DNA of 64,000 bases from an uncultured Pseudomonadales bacterium. GTDB lineage: Bacteria; Pseudomonadota; Gammaproteobacteria; Pseudomonadales; Azotimanducaceae. Each line of letters opens with the position of its first letter. The stretch's first letter is position 1. The translations under genes were made by a program, and so were the position numbers. Location: positions 17,726-81,725 of the forward strand of contig CALIKQ010000031.1 of NCBI GenBank assembly GCA_938017975.1. Direction: 5' to 3'. This document shows, one piece after another, positions 43,536 to 51,771 of this stretch. Below the pieces are notes generated by a model, which saw only the letters and a program-made list of their open reading frames with translations, made no database searches and was not told the origin of the DNA.

Positions 43536-45154
43536 GTGCCGAACTCCTTAGTGCCTTCTATCGTGTTGTTGTGACAAGCGGACAACGTCATTGCGATTAC
43601 GTCCCGGGTGTCTCGGGGATCGATCATTCCGTCGTCGGAAACGCGTGAGGTTGCATAGAGCCCTTTTGAACGCTCCTCCGCCCAATATTCAGCGACTTCC
43701 GCCCGCGCGGTGTCTGCGGCTTCATCGAATTCAAGTCCACGACGCTCGGCAGATGCTCGCCCAATAATGCTCATGACCCCTGCCATTTGCTTGGGTCCCA
43801 TGACAGCAATTTTGGCGGTTGGCCAAATAAAAGTGAAACGCGTTCCAAAGGCTCTACCACTCATCCCGTAGTTGCCTGCGCCATAGGATGCGCCAACAAT
43901 GACACTAATATGCGGTACTGTTGAGTTTGAAACGGCGTTGATCATTTTCGAGCCGTTCTTGGTGATTCCGCCTTGCTCGAAATCAGTGCCGACAATATAG
44001 CCAGTGATGTTGTGAAGAAAAACCAGCGGCGTGTGAATTTGATTACAGAGTTGAATGAACTGCGCTGCTTTTTCAGCGGACTCAGAAAATAACGCCCCGT
44101 TGTTGCCGAGGATCCCGACTGGATATCCATGAATGCGCGCCCATCCGCAGATCAGGGTGGGGCCATAAAGCGGTTTGAATTCCTCAAACTCTGAGCCGTC
44201 AGTAATGCGATTAATGACCTCTCGAATGTCGAAGGGGGTTTTTAGATCTTTTGAGACGAGACCCAGGAGGTCCTCGGGGTCTTCCATTGGGGGCGCATAA
44301 TCGGCCTCGGGCTCAGGGCCCAGCTTTCTCCAATTTAGGTGCGAGACAACCTCTCTGCAGATTCGGATACCATCGACTTCATCGTCCGCGAGGTAATCCC
44401 CCAGCCCTGAGATTGTGGTATGCATGTCCGCGCCGCCCAAGCTTTCTTCATCGGCATCTTCGCCGGTCGCCATCTTCACCAAAGGCGGCCCCCCTAAAAA
44501 GACTTTTGATTGCTTTTTGATAAAAATGTTATAGTCGCTCATGCCGGGTTGATAGGCACCTCCTGCTGTAGAGGCCCCAAAAACCACCGATATGGTGGGT
44601 ATTCTTAGCTTAGAAAGCTCTGTGATCTCATAAAAGAGTCGGCCAGATTCTGCGAAGTGTTCGATGCCTCGCCGGATTGCAGCCTCTGGGTCTTCAGCGC
44701 TATCCCCCCGAAGGTCGGCGCCTGCAGACTCGACGAGTTGTATATACGGCAGCCGATTTTCTCGCGCGATCTCAAGCCCGCGCATCAGCTTTTTGGAATT
44801 GAATTGGTTAAAGGCGCCGGCTCTCACGGAAGGATCATGTCCAAGAATCAAACACTCAATACCTGACACGACGCCGATTCCAACAATAAATCCAGATCCA
44901 ACCGAAACATCGGATCGCCAGCCGGCCAGTGGACTGATTTCGAGGAAAGGCGCGTCTTCATCTAGAACGAGGGCGATGCGTTCGCGGACAGGCATTTTGT
45001 TTCGCGATCTGAGTCGGTTCATGGCTTCTTCGCCGCCGCCCGCCTCAACTTCAGCGTGCAAATCCTCCAGCTGCGCCAGCATGGCCATCATATCGGAGGT
45101 GTTCTGTTTGAATGAGTCTGATCGACGGTCAACTTTGCTCTCTAAGGTTGACAT
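43523..45154 (-). CDS. Carboxyltransferase beta subunit of a 3-methylcrotonyl/geranyl-CoA-type carboxylase
   Basis: 543-residue acyl-CoA carboxyltransferase with two crotonase-like halves. The N-half has 'VVFGASTAGGAYQPGMSDYNI' and 'FLGGPPLVKMATGEDADEE'. The C-half has 'GYPVGILGNNGALFSESA', 'FLHNITGYIVGTDFE' and 'GASYGAGNYGMSGRAF'. The ending 'GTKEFGTWRM' matches the MCC-beta type ('FGIFRM' in human MCCC2). It carboxylates the gamma-methyl carbon of a branched 2-enoyl-CoA. AAAAGGAG precedes the ATG. It is the first gene of the operon. A 3-methylcrotonyl versus geranyl substrate is not settled by sequence reading alone. Confidence 0.92.
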   Translation of the reverse strand: MSTLESKVDRRSDSFKQNTSDMMAMLAQLEDLHAEVEAGGGEEAMNRLRSRNKMPVRERIALVLDEDAPFLEISPLAGWRSDVSVGSGFIVGIGVVSGIECLILGHDPSVRAGAFNQFNSKKLMRGLEIARENRLPYIQLVESAGADLRGDSAEDPEAAIRRGIEHFAESGRLFYEITELSKLRIPTISVVFGASTAGGAYQPGMSDYNIFIKKQSKVFLGGPPLVKMATGEDADEESLGGADMHTTISGLGDYLADDEVDGIRICREVVSHLNWRKLGPEPEADYAPPMEDPEDLLGLVSKDLKTPFDIREVINRITDGSEFEEFKPLYGPTLICGWARIHGYPVGILGNNGALFSESAEKAAQFIQLCNQIHTPLVFLHNITGYIVGTDFEQGGITKNGSKMINAVSNSTVPHISVIVGASYGAGNYGMSGRAFGTRFTFIWPTAKIAVMGPKQMAGVMSIIGRASAERRGLEFDEAADTARAEVAEYWAEERSKGLYATSRVSDDGMIDPRDTRDVIAMTLSACHNNTIEGTKEFGTWRM

Positions 45155-45622
45155 AAAGGCTCCTTTTCTAAATGAATTCTAGTTGTGTTCCTTTGAAACG
45201 CTTCTGCAGTGAAATCTCTGCGAGATGACGCTGCATGGTTTCTAAAGTCCTCGACAACGAGACAAGATCAGACAGTATCAAAATTATTGGGTGCCGGCAT
45301 ACATCTGAAAGAAATTATTCTCGGGCGGCGACGCAGCAACCGCCAGGTTGGGTGATAAATCCGTTGGGTGCATAGTTGCGCTTAAGCGCCTTCAAAGGCG
45401 TAGGATTGCATTGTAGCTCCTATGGACTGTACTGTTCGGCTGATAGCGCTGAAGAATCCATGCGCGTCCAATGAGTCACCGCCGGGCTCATCAGGCGATT
45501 TTGCTGGGAGCAACGGTCATCGATGACGGTGCTTTGTCGGAGTGGATGGTCTAGGGGCCCCTGTCATAAGTGGATGCGGTCGAAAAGGCGCGGGTTAGCA
45601 ACGGATGGAGCGTAGAGGGCGT
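45155..45622. other. Divergent intergenic region upstream of the carboxylase operon
   Basis: About 470 bases between the divergent carboxyltransferase and flavoprotein genes. No coding frame is supported. It should hold the promoter of the atu-like operon. One dyad (45387-45400) stands out and is listed separately. Confidence 0.45.
45387..45400. promoter_or_regulatory. 6+2+6 dyad, possible operator
   Basis: CGCCTT-CA-AAGGCG is a perfect dyad with a two-base centre. It lies about 235 bases upstream of the carboxyltransferase ATG and 225 bases before the divergent flavoprotein start. The position suits an operator, but no regulator gene is nearby and only one copy was noticed. Confidence 0.25.
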
Positions 45623-46798
45623 ATGGCATATTGGCAAAACTGGTCGGGCAAGCTCAGCCAAAAGTTAGAAGCGGTTCACTTTGTTCGGAGCGTAGAGGAT
45701 ATTTCTGCGATCATTCGGCAGGTAACCCCAGGTCAGCGGGTGAGGGTCGCCGGGGCTGGACACAGTCATGCACCTTTGGTTGTAGGGAGCGAGCGGATCC
45801 TAGACCTCGGCGGTTTTTCGGGCGTCAAAAACGCTGATCCCGATCGGAAGCGCGCAAGAATCAGTGCGGGAACGCCGATCTACACGCTGGGTCAGGAGCT
45901 CCACCGGTCGGGTTTGGCTTTGAGAAATCAGGGAGATATCGATCGTCAAAGTTTAGGAGGCGCTTGTGCAACCGGGACACATGGTTCAGGGCGAGCTCTT
46001 CAGAATCTGTCTGCAAATATTGAATCCCTACAACTCATCGATGGTGAGGGGCAATTGCGGGAGCTCTCTAGGGCGCGTGTTGGGGAGGATTTCGATGCGC
46101 TGAAAGTTGGACTTGGCGCTTTTGGGGTGGTCACAGAAATTGAGATGAATTTACGGGAAGCCTTCAAACTCCGTGAACTGAGTTTTCCGCAAACAGGGGC
46201 TGAATTGGTCGCTGGCCTGCCGCAATTGATGGAGACCCATGAACGGTTTGAATTTTTTTGGCAACCGCAGCAAGACGAAGCGTTGGTCAAAACGATGATT
46301 GAAACCGAGGATCCACCGGAGTATCCGATCGCCAAAGAAGGGGAGCGATGCAGCTGGAACTATGAGGTCCTGCCAAATCACAGGCCCCATCTCCATACGG
46401 AAATGGAATATTCAGTTGCGGCATCGGATGGCCCTGCTTGCTTTGCAGAAATCCGAGAATTGTTGAGGAACACCTTCAAAGCGGTGCAGTGGCCTGTTGA
46501 GTATCGGACCCTAGCGCAGGATGATGCCTGGCTGTCGAATGCTTACGGGCGAGAAACGGTAACAATATCCGTGCACCAAGACGTTAGAGTCGACGAGTCT
46601 GAATATTACGCCGCTTGTGAATCAATTTTTAAGGCTTACGGTGGACGACCTCATTGGGGCAAGGTTCATTACCTCGATGGGAGCACATTGGCGAACCTTT
46701 ATCCTCGCTGGAGCGATTGGTGGCGAGTACGAGACGGTCTAGACCCAAAAGGCGTCTTTTTGAACGATTTCCTCGCCAAGGTGCGTCCCTCAAGGTGA
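45623..46798 (+). CDS. FAD-linked oxidase, aldonolactone (gulonolactone/arabinonolactone) oxidase type
   Basis: 391-residue VAO-family flavoprotein. The FAD-binding PCMH domain has 'VRVAGAGHSHAPLVV' with H47, the residue that links FAD covalently in gulonolactone oxidases. It also has 'RNQGDIDRQSLGGACATGTHGSG' in two halves around 'LGGACATGTHG'. The C-terminal ALO domain ends with 'LYPRWSDWWRVRDGLDPKGVFLNDFL', the conserved family ending. It oxidises an aldono-lactone or related sugar alcohol with O2. I prefer ATG 45623; an in-frame ATG at 45605 is an alternative, and neither has an ideal ribosome site. Confidence 0.88.
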   Translation: MAYWQNWSGKLSQKLEAVHFVRSVEDISAIIRQVTPGQRVRVAGAGHSHAPLVVGSERILDLGGFSGVKNADPDRKRARISAGTPIYTLGQELHRSGLALRNQGDIDRQSLGGACATGTHGSGRALQNLSANIESLQLIDGEGQLRELSRARVGEDFDALKVGLGAFGVVTEIEMNLREAFKLRELSFPQTGAELVAGLPQLMETHERFEFFWQPQQDEALVKTMIETEDPPEYPIAKEGERCSWNYEVLPNHRPHLHTEMEYSVAASDGPACFAEIRELLRNTFKAVQWPVEYRTLAQDDAWLSNAYGRETVTISVHQDVRVDESEYYAACESIFKAYGGRPHWGKVHYLDGSTLANLYPRWSDWWRVRDGLDPKGVFLNDFLAKVRPSR

Positions 46799-46913
46799 AG
46801 GCCCGCAAACACATGATGAGGTTTAGAACGGTACTGATGGCTGTTGGTTCATCCAATCTGTCGATCAGCAGACGCGCTAGGAGGCTCAACTGGTAAATTA
46901 TCGAACTGCACCA

Positions 46914-48227
46914 ATGCCATCTGACCGCATGCCAAGCGGAATCCCTTTTATCATCGTCAACGATATTGCTGAGCGTTTCAGCTTTTATGGCATGCGCTCA
47001 ATTCTTGTTGTGTTTATGACCCAGTACCTGATGACGAGCGGGGGTGTGTTGGCGACCTTGTCCGTAGAGGAAGCGACGACCTACTATCATCTGTTTGTTT
47101 CAACAACTTATTTTCTACCGATTGTGGGCGCCATCGTTGCAGATGCTTATTGGGGGAAGTATCGAACGGTCATGCTGTTGTCGATCGTTTACTGTGCGGG
47201 CCATTTAGCGTTATTCCTCGACGATACCAAGGTGGGGTTGTTTATTGGTCTGATGTTGATTGCCATTGGGTCTGGCGGCATAAAGCCGAGTGTTGCCTCC
47301 AACGTTGGTGATCAGTTTGGTCAAACCAATGCTCATCTTTTGCCGCGGGCGTTTTCTTGGTATTACCTGGGTATCAATATAGGGTCATCAACCTCTTCGT
47401 TGATGATCCCGTGGCTTTTGGCCTGGCAAGGTCCCGCGGTTGCGTTTGGCGTGCCTGGTCTTTTCATGATTTTGGCCACGGTGACGTTCTGGGCCGGGCG
47501 ACATCGGTTTGTCCATATCCCGCCCGCTGGCCGCTCTTATCTTCGGGACATTACCGGGCCAGAGGGGCAACGGGTGGTTCGGCGATTGTTGATTATTTAT
47601 ATTTTGGTTGCTGCATTTTGGTCCTTATTTGATCAGATGGGTAGCACTTGGGTGTTGCAAGCAATGAATATGGATCGTGTGGTCTTTGGGTATGAGCTGC
47701 TCCCTGCCCAGATCCAAGCGGCTAACCCATTCCTCATCATCGTGCTGATTCCTATTTTTAGTTATTGGGTTTACCCGTTCTTGGAGCGTTTTTTTGCCGT
47801 GACGAGTCCGAGGCGGATGTCCATTGGAATGTTTCTCGCAGCAACGCCATTTCTGGTGACGGCCTGGATTGAAGCGCAAATTCAGATGGGTTTTGCGCCG
47901 CACATTGGTTGGCAGATGTTGGCCTACCTGCTCATTACCATTGCTGAGGTTTTATTGGTTGTTACCTGCATGGAGTTTTCCTATACCCAGGCACCTAAAC
48001 GAATGAAATCCCTGGTGATGGCGCTGTTTTATCTTTCAATTTCTGCAGGGAATTTATTTACGGCGTTGGTGAATCAAGTTATCCAGAACGCGGATGGTTC
48101 GTCAAAGCTAATGGGGGCAAGCTATCACCTTTTCTTTGCCGCATTTATGGGGTTCGCTGCATGTTTATTCGCAGTATATATGTGGCTTTACCGAGAGGAG
48201 CATATCCTTCAAGAAGAATTGGATTAG
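46914..48227 (+). CDS. POT/PTR2-family proton-coupled peptide transporter
   Basis: 437-residue inner-membrane carrier with about twelve helices. The proton-coupling motif 'ERFSFYGMR' is at 20-28. 'GKYRTVMLLSIVYCAGH' and 'GSGGIKPSVASNVGDQFG' are PTR2 signatures. 'AFWSLFDQMGSTWVLQA' corresponds to the helix-7 motif of the family. It probably imports di- or tripeptides with protons. The ATG at 46914 has no ribosome site of its own. A perfect AGGAGG at 46879-46884 lies five bases from an in-frame CTG at 46890, which would add eight residues. The true start could therefore be that CTG. Confidence 0.9.
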   Translation: MPSDRMPSGIPFIIVNDIAERFSFYGMRSILVVFMTQYLMTSGGVLATLSVEEATTYYHLFVSTTYFLPIVGAIVADAYWGKYRTVMLLSIVYCAGHLALFLDDTKVGLFIGLMLIAIGSGGIKPSVASNVGDQFGQTNAHLLPRAFSWYYLGINIGSSTSSLMIPWLLAWQGPAVAFGVPGLFMILATVTFWAGRHRFVHIPPAGRSYLRDITGPEGQRVVRRLLIIYILVAAFWSLFDQMGSTWVLQAMNMDRVVFGYELLPAQIQAANPFLIIVLIPIFSYWVYPFLERFFAVTSPRRMSIGMFLAATPFLVTAWIEAQIQMGFAPHIGWQMLAYLLITIAEVLLVVTCMEFSYTQAPKRMKSLVMALFYLSISAGNLFTALVNQVIQNADGSSKLMGASYHLFFAAFMGFAACLFAVYMWLYREEHILQEELD

Positions 48228-48329
48228 GTTCTTTGGCTTGAGGCAAGGTTTGCAAGATCCGGTAGTTTTTGGGGCTAGTCCTTTCGGTCGAACCTGTGAT
48301 TGAATGTCGGCCACTTGAGGAGAACCAAT

Positions 48330-48944
48330 ATGAATAAACCAACACTTTATGGGATCTCGTCATCGAGAGCTTTTAGGTCAATCTGGGCCGCCGAAGAAAT
48401 CGGTTTAGATTACGATCACGTGCCGACCTCTTTCCGCGGTGATAATCAGAAGCCAGAATTTTTAGCGGTCAACCCCAATGGTCGTATTCCTGCATTGGTT
48501 GATGGTGAGCTACAACTCTTTGAGTCCATGGCTATCAATTTGTATCTCACTAAAAATTATGGTGTCAGGCTCCTTCCCGAAGGCGCTGCCGGTGAAGCCA
48601 AGGTGCTGCAATGGTCAGTTTGGGGAATCAGTGAGATCGAGCCACTACAAATGCAAATTGTCGTGCAGCAATTTTTCACCCCAGAGGACAAGCGCGATGC
48701 TGAAGTCGTGTCCCGAGCGACTCAAGCGTTGGCCCGACCCCTTGGAGTACTCAATACTGCGCTAGGTGAAGGCCACTATTTACTAGGAGAAGAATTTACC
48801 ATTGCGGATCTGAATGTTGCAGGCGTGATGGACTTACTGATGATGCTACAGTTTGATTTTTCCCAATGGGAGCATGTGGCGCGATGGCTAAAGGCTTGCC
48901 AGGAACGACCCAGTTACTCAAGCGCGAAGGCAGTTGGAAGCTGA
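48330..48944 (+). CDS. Glutathione S-transferase family protein
   Basis: 204-residue GST with a thioredoxin-like N-domain ('TLYGISSSRAFRSIWAAEE', candidate glutathione serines S10-S12). 'VNPNGRIPALVDGELQLFESMAI' holds the cis-Pro and the Glu-Ser gamma-glutamyl site. The C-domain has 'LLGEEFTIADLNVAGVMDL', the N-capping box. Conjugation or isomerisation with glutathione is expected; substrate unknown. ATG 48330 follows GAGGAG at seven bases. It is different from the YfcG-type protein at 32383. Confidence 0.9.
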   Translation: MNKPTLYGISSSRAFRSIWAAEEIGLDYDHVPTSFRGDNQKPEFLAVNPNGRIPALVDGELQLFESMAINLYLTKNYGVRLLPEGAAGEAKVLQWSVWGISEIEPLQMQIVVQQFFTPEDKRDAEVVSRATQALARPLGVLNTALGEGHYLLGEEFTIADLNVAGVMDLLMMLQFDFSQWEHVARWLKACQERPSYSSAKAVGS

Positions 48945-48975
48945 GCATAGAGACGGTAGCGTTCCCGTGAGAAAG

Positions 48976-48995
48976 GCCGCTCTTAGCTGAGCGGC
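48976..48995. terminator. GC-rich hairpin between convergent genes
   Basis: GCCGCTC (48976-48982) pairs with GAGCGGC (48989-48995) around the loop TTAGCT. It lies just after the GST stop and before the convergent Nramp-like gene. There is no run of T afterwards, so it is a probable but not classical terminator. Confidence 0.45.
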
Positions 48996-49132
48996 TTGAG
49001 CGGCGCTTTGGGAGTGCGTGCAACCGCTTTTTGGGACGCCCCTAAAAGATCAGGTATTCCACAGACGCCTTTCTCTTGAACGCGGGTCACACGAAAGCCT
49101 GGGAGGTCATGTCTAGCCTGTCGGCGGAGGTG

Positions 49133-50491
49133 CTAGAGCACCACAAAATAAATTACCAGAACGGCCATCACCAGTTGAAATACAAAGGTGGCTTGCAACA
49201 GCATCCATGCCGGCTTCGTTGCTTTGAGTTCAGTCGGCACATGACGCTGACTCAGGTAAAGGGTCATTCCGCTTTGAATGGGAAGCATCAAGGCGCCAAA
49301 ACAAGCCGCGATGGTGACCATCAATACGGGCTGCTGAAAGCCAGCGTAAAAGGCCAAGCCGACAAAGGGAATCGCGAGACCGTAGGCCTTGATGATTCGG
49401 CGGCGTATGTCCAATCGACTGCGATCTAAAAAGCCAAGCTCCATTAGATAGTCGGGAATATAACGCCCGCCCGCGGCGACTCCCGCCACTGCGCTTGAAA
49501 ACAAAATACAGAACGCTCCGATCGCAAACAGAAAAAAGGCGCCATCGCCAATGGTTGCCGTGAACATTTGGCTGAGCACGCGTATGGTTTCTGTGCCAGA
49601 GGGTACGGTGCCTAAGGGATGCAGAATACCCGCGCCAAGATAGTAAAAGGGTACTGTTGCCAAAGTCAGGAGCACGAGTGTCAGACGAATATCTAGGCGC
49701 AAAACCTTGAGCCAGCCCTTCGCTCTCGCATAGTAATCAGGGTCGTCAGAGGGCGGCCCTATTTTTCCAGGATATCCTTTTTCGATGCACCAATAACTGT
49801 AAGCCGATATTTCTGCGGAATTGACGCCGGTGTAGCCGTAAACAGCAAGAGCCAGTACAGCAAAGCTTACATCGAAATCGAAGGTTAACCCCGCCAAAGT
49901 TTGGTCGACGGTAATGGCTTGACTGGAATTTTGCAGCATCCAAAAACAAAGTAGGGTTGTGAGGGTAAAAATGAACACCAAGGGGATCAATGTTCGTTCT
50001 AAGTTCCGGTATTGGCCTGTGGCCAAAATGGCTGCGATGATGCAGGCCAGTACGGCTGTGACCGACAGTGCTGAGATCGTGGGCACAAACAGCACCATGG
50101 CTTGTGCCGCCCCGCCCATGAGTCCCCCTAGACCGGTCAAGCCGGGGATGAAGGCCAAAAGGCCTACGACCAACGTCCAGGAGACGGGGCCCTTTGGGCC
50201 GGGGAGTTTGCCGGGTAAGCGATTGAGCATCAGGATGTAGGTATCACCAGTAACAACTACATATCGTGCCAGCTCAGCTTGCACGATGGACTTGCTCCAA
50301 CAGGACAATAAAATCCACCACAGCATGCCAAATCCGACAGCGGCGCCTAGGCTTGAGGTGAGGATGATTTCTCCGGAGCCGACGATGCTGGCAGATACAA
50401 TGAGACTTGGTCCCAGTTCACGCACGCGACCACCGAGGGTCGACGGAGGCTGCTGTGCTTGTCCTTCGGGTTGAGTGTATAAATCTCTCAT
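49133..50491 (-). CDS. Nramp-fold (SLC11-like) membrane transporter without the metal motif
   Basis: 452-residue inner-membrane protein with about eleven helices and the Nramp layout. The helix-1 segment reads 'GPSLIVSASIVGSGEIIL': the metal-binding DPGN of true Mn2+/Fe2+ Nramps is replaced by GSGE (38-41). The helix-6 region 'VLALAVYGYTGVNSAEISAYSYW' lacks a clear MPH motif. It therefore probably does not carry manganese or iron; family relatives of this kind transport other substrates or are uncharacterised. Two ATGs (50497, 50491) and a TTG (50506) are close together; GAGG spacing best suits 50491. Confidence 0.82.
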   Translation of the reverse strand: MRDLYTQPEGQAQQPPSTLGGRVRELGPSLIVSASIVGSGEIILTSSLGAAVGFGMLWWILLSCWSKSIVQAELARYVVVTGDTYILMLNRLPGKLPGPKGPVSWTLVVGLLAFIPGLTGLGGLMGGAAQAMVLFVPTISALSVTAVLACIIAAILATGQYRNLERTLIPLVFIFTLTTLLCFWMLQNSSQAITVDQTLAGLTFDFDVSFAVLALAVYGYTGVNSAEISAYSYWCIEKGYPGKIGPPSDDPDYYARAKGWLKVLRLDIRLTLVLLTLATVPFYYLGAGILHPLGTVPSGTETIRVLSQMFTATIGDGAFFLFAIGAFCILFSSAVAGVAAGGRYIPDYLMELGFLDRSRLDIRRRIIKAYGLAIPFVGLAFYAGFQQPVLMVTIAACFGALMLPIQSGMTLYLSQRHVPTELKATKPAWMLLQATFVFQLVMAVLVIYFVVL

Positions 50492-51061
50492 AGGCATTAA
50501 CCTCAATCAGGGGTGCGCCGATTACGCGATTTTCTTTTTCCGTCTGGGATGCTGCTGTTTTCTAGCTGTGCTGCAAACACCTTAACCGCTTAATAAAAAA
50601 CCACCTAGTCAGCCGTTCATGTGAATTTTGGTTACGGTCAGTGCCGTTCAAAAATTGAGGGCTTGATAAAAGCTGAGTCTGCCTGAATTTTCTTAATTTA
50701 ACGCTCGATCGCGTTGATGGAGTGCGGCTTGGTTGTCGATGAAGCTGCCGATTTGCGGTTTGGGCTGGACGCTCAAAGGTCTTGTTAAATTCGATGCACC
50801 ATCACCAGGAGTAAGCGGCTCAGTCAAAGGCGCTCAAAGTCGATAGGCACCAGCATTAAAATCGTTTTACCTTCTAGAATTTATCTCCAAGAATACTCAC
50901 AATGTTCGATTCATTGTTACCGAAATCAGAAATTCATCAGTCGACTTTGCGTCAATGAGAGGTATCGCTATCAACCCGTTGGCATTTTTCGCAAAATCGT
51001 TTGGCGCTCGGGGGCTCCTCTGAATAAGATTCGAGAAAGAGTAAAGTTCAACGTTCCAGCA
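50492..51061. other. Divergent intergenic region
   Basis: About 570 bases between the Nramp-like gene and the membrane protein gene. No confident gene. A 22-codon frame (50955-51023) ends just before the membrane protein; the membrane protein frame itself is open leftward through this region without an ATG. Confidence 0.4.
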
Positions 51062-51643
51062 GTGGTTTTGACGCTGTTGGGTATCGTTCAGGCGTTTGCG
51101 CTCGAGTTGTTGTGGACCTTTGTTGCTGCTGAAGATGGGTTAATGAAGTTCAATGCCGAGGCGCTCTTTCTCGGGCTGCAGTCGCTGTCGTTGCTCTTAG
51201 CGATCTTGGCGGTTTGGCTGGTGTATGCCAGCGCTGTTGCTCGCTTCGTTTGGGTGCCCTCATTTTCGGAACTAATCCTACCTTTTTGGATAGGCTTGCT
51301 ACAGTTCTTAACCATTGAACTAATCGGACCTGAGAGTTTTGCGTTCTGGCTTTTGCTGGTGGCAATTCTCTTTGTCACGTTGCAATGGATTGGTCAGACG
51401 ACGATGCGTAAGGCTCGCCTTGATCCAGAAAATGCTTCATTTTTTGATAAAACGAACCCTGCCACCTGGCGCGACTTTTATTCGGTATACCTCATTACCC
51501 TCGCGATTTTAGCGACAAGTGTATTGGCGTGGGTGGTTGGTTTTTCTTTGAATGTGAAGATTTTTTTGATGATCGTGCTGGTTGTCGTGCTCTGCGTTCA
51601 GTTGCGACAGATGGCAGCTTGGTGGGCCCGCTCTGTTCTGTAG
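51062..51643 (+). CDS. Integral membrane protein of unknown function
   Basis: 193 residues with about five hydrophobic helices ('VVLTLLGIVQAFALELLW', 'LSLLLAILAVWLVY', 'FAFWLLLVAILFVTL', 'FYSVYLITLAILATSVLAWVVGF', 'VKIFLMIVLVVVLC'). No family recognised. The only candidate starts are a GTG at 51062 or non-standard codons upstream. The upstream residues 'LNKIRERVKFNVPA' look like genuine coding sequence before helix 1 and begin at a CTG (51020), so the annotated start may be too late. It is followed on the same strand by the carotenoid-oxygenase gene, about 130 bases away. Confidence 0.7.
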   Translation: MVLTLLGIVQAFALELLWTFVAAEDGLMKFNAEALFLGLQSLSLLLAILAVWLVYASAVARFVWVPSFSELILPFWIGLLQFLTIELIGPESFAFWLLLVAILFVTLQWIGQTTMRKARLDPENASFFDKTNPATWRDFYSVYLITLAILATSVLAWVVGFSLNVKIFLMIVLVVVLCVQLRQMAAWWARSVL

Positions 51644-51771
51644 AATCAAGCAGAGAGGTCTCGCCTAGCTGGACTTATCGTTTCTCACTCGATTAGCGGT
51701 GGACAGCGCGCAGACCCAGCAGCGATCTGGTGATAGGATGTTGTTTTGTGATGATGCATGAGGTGAGCCTG

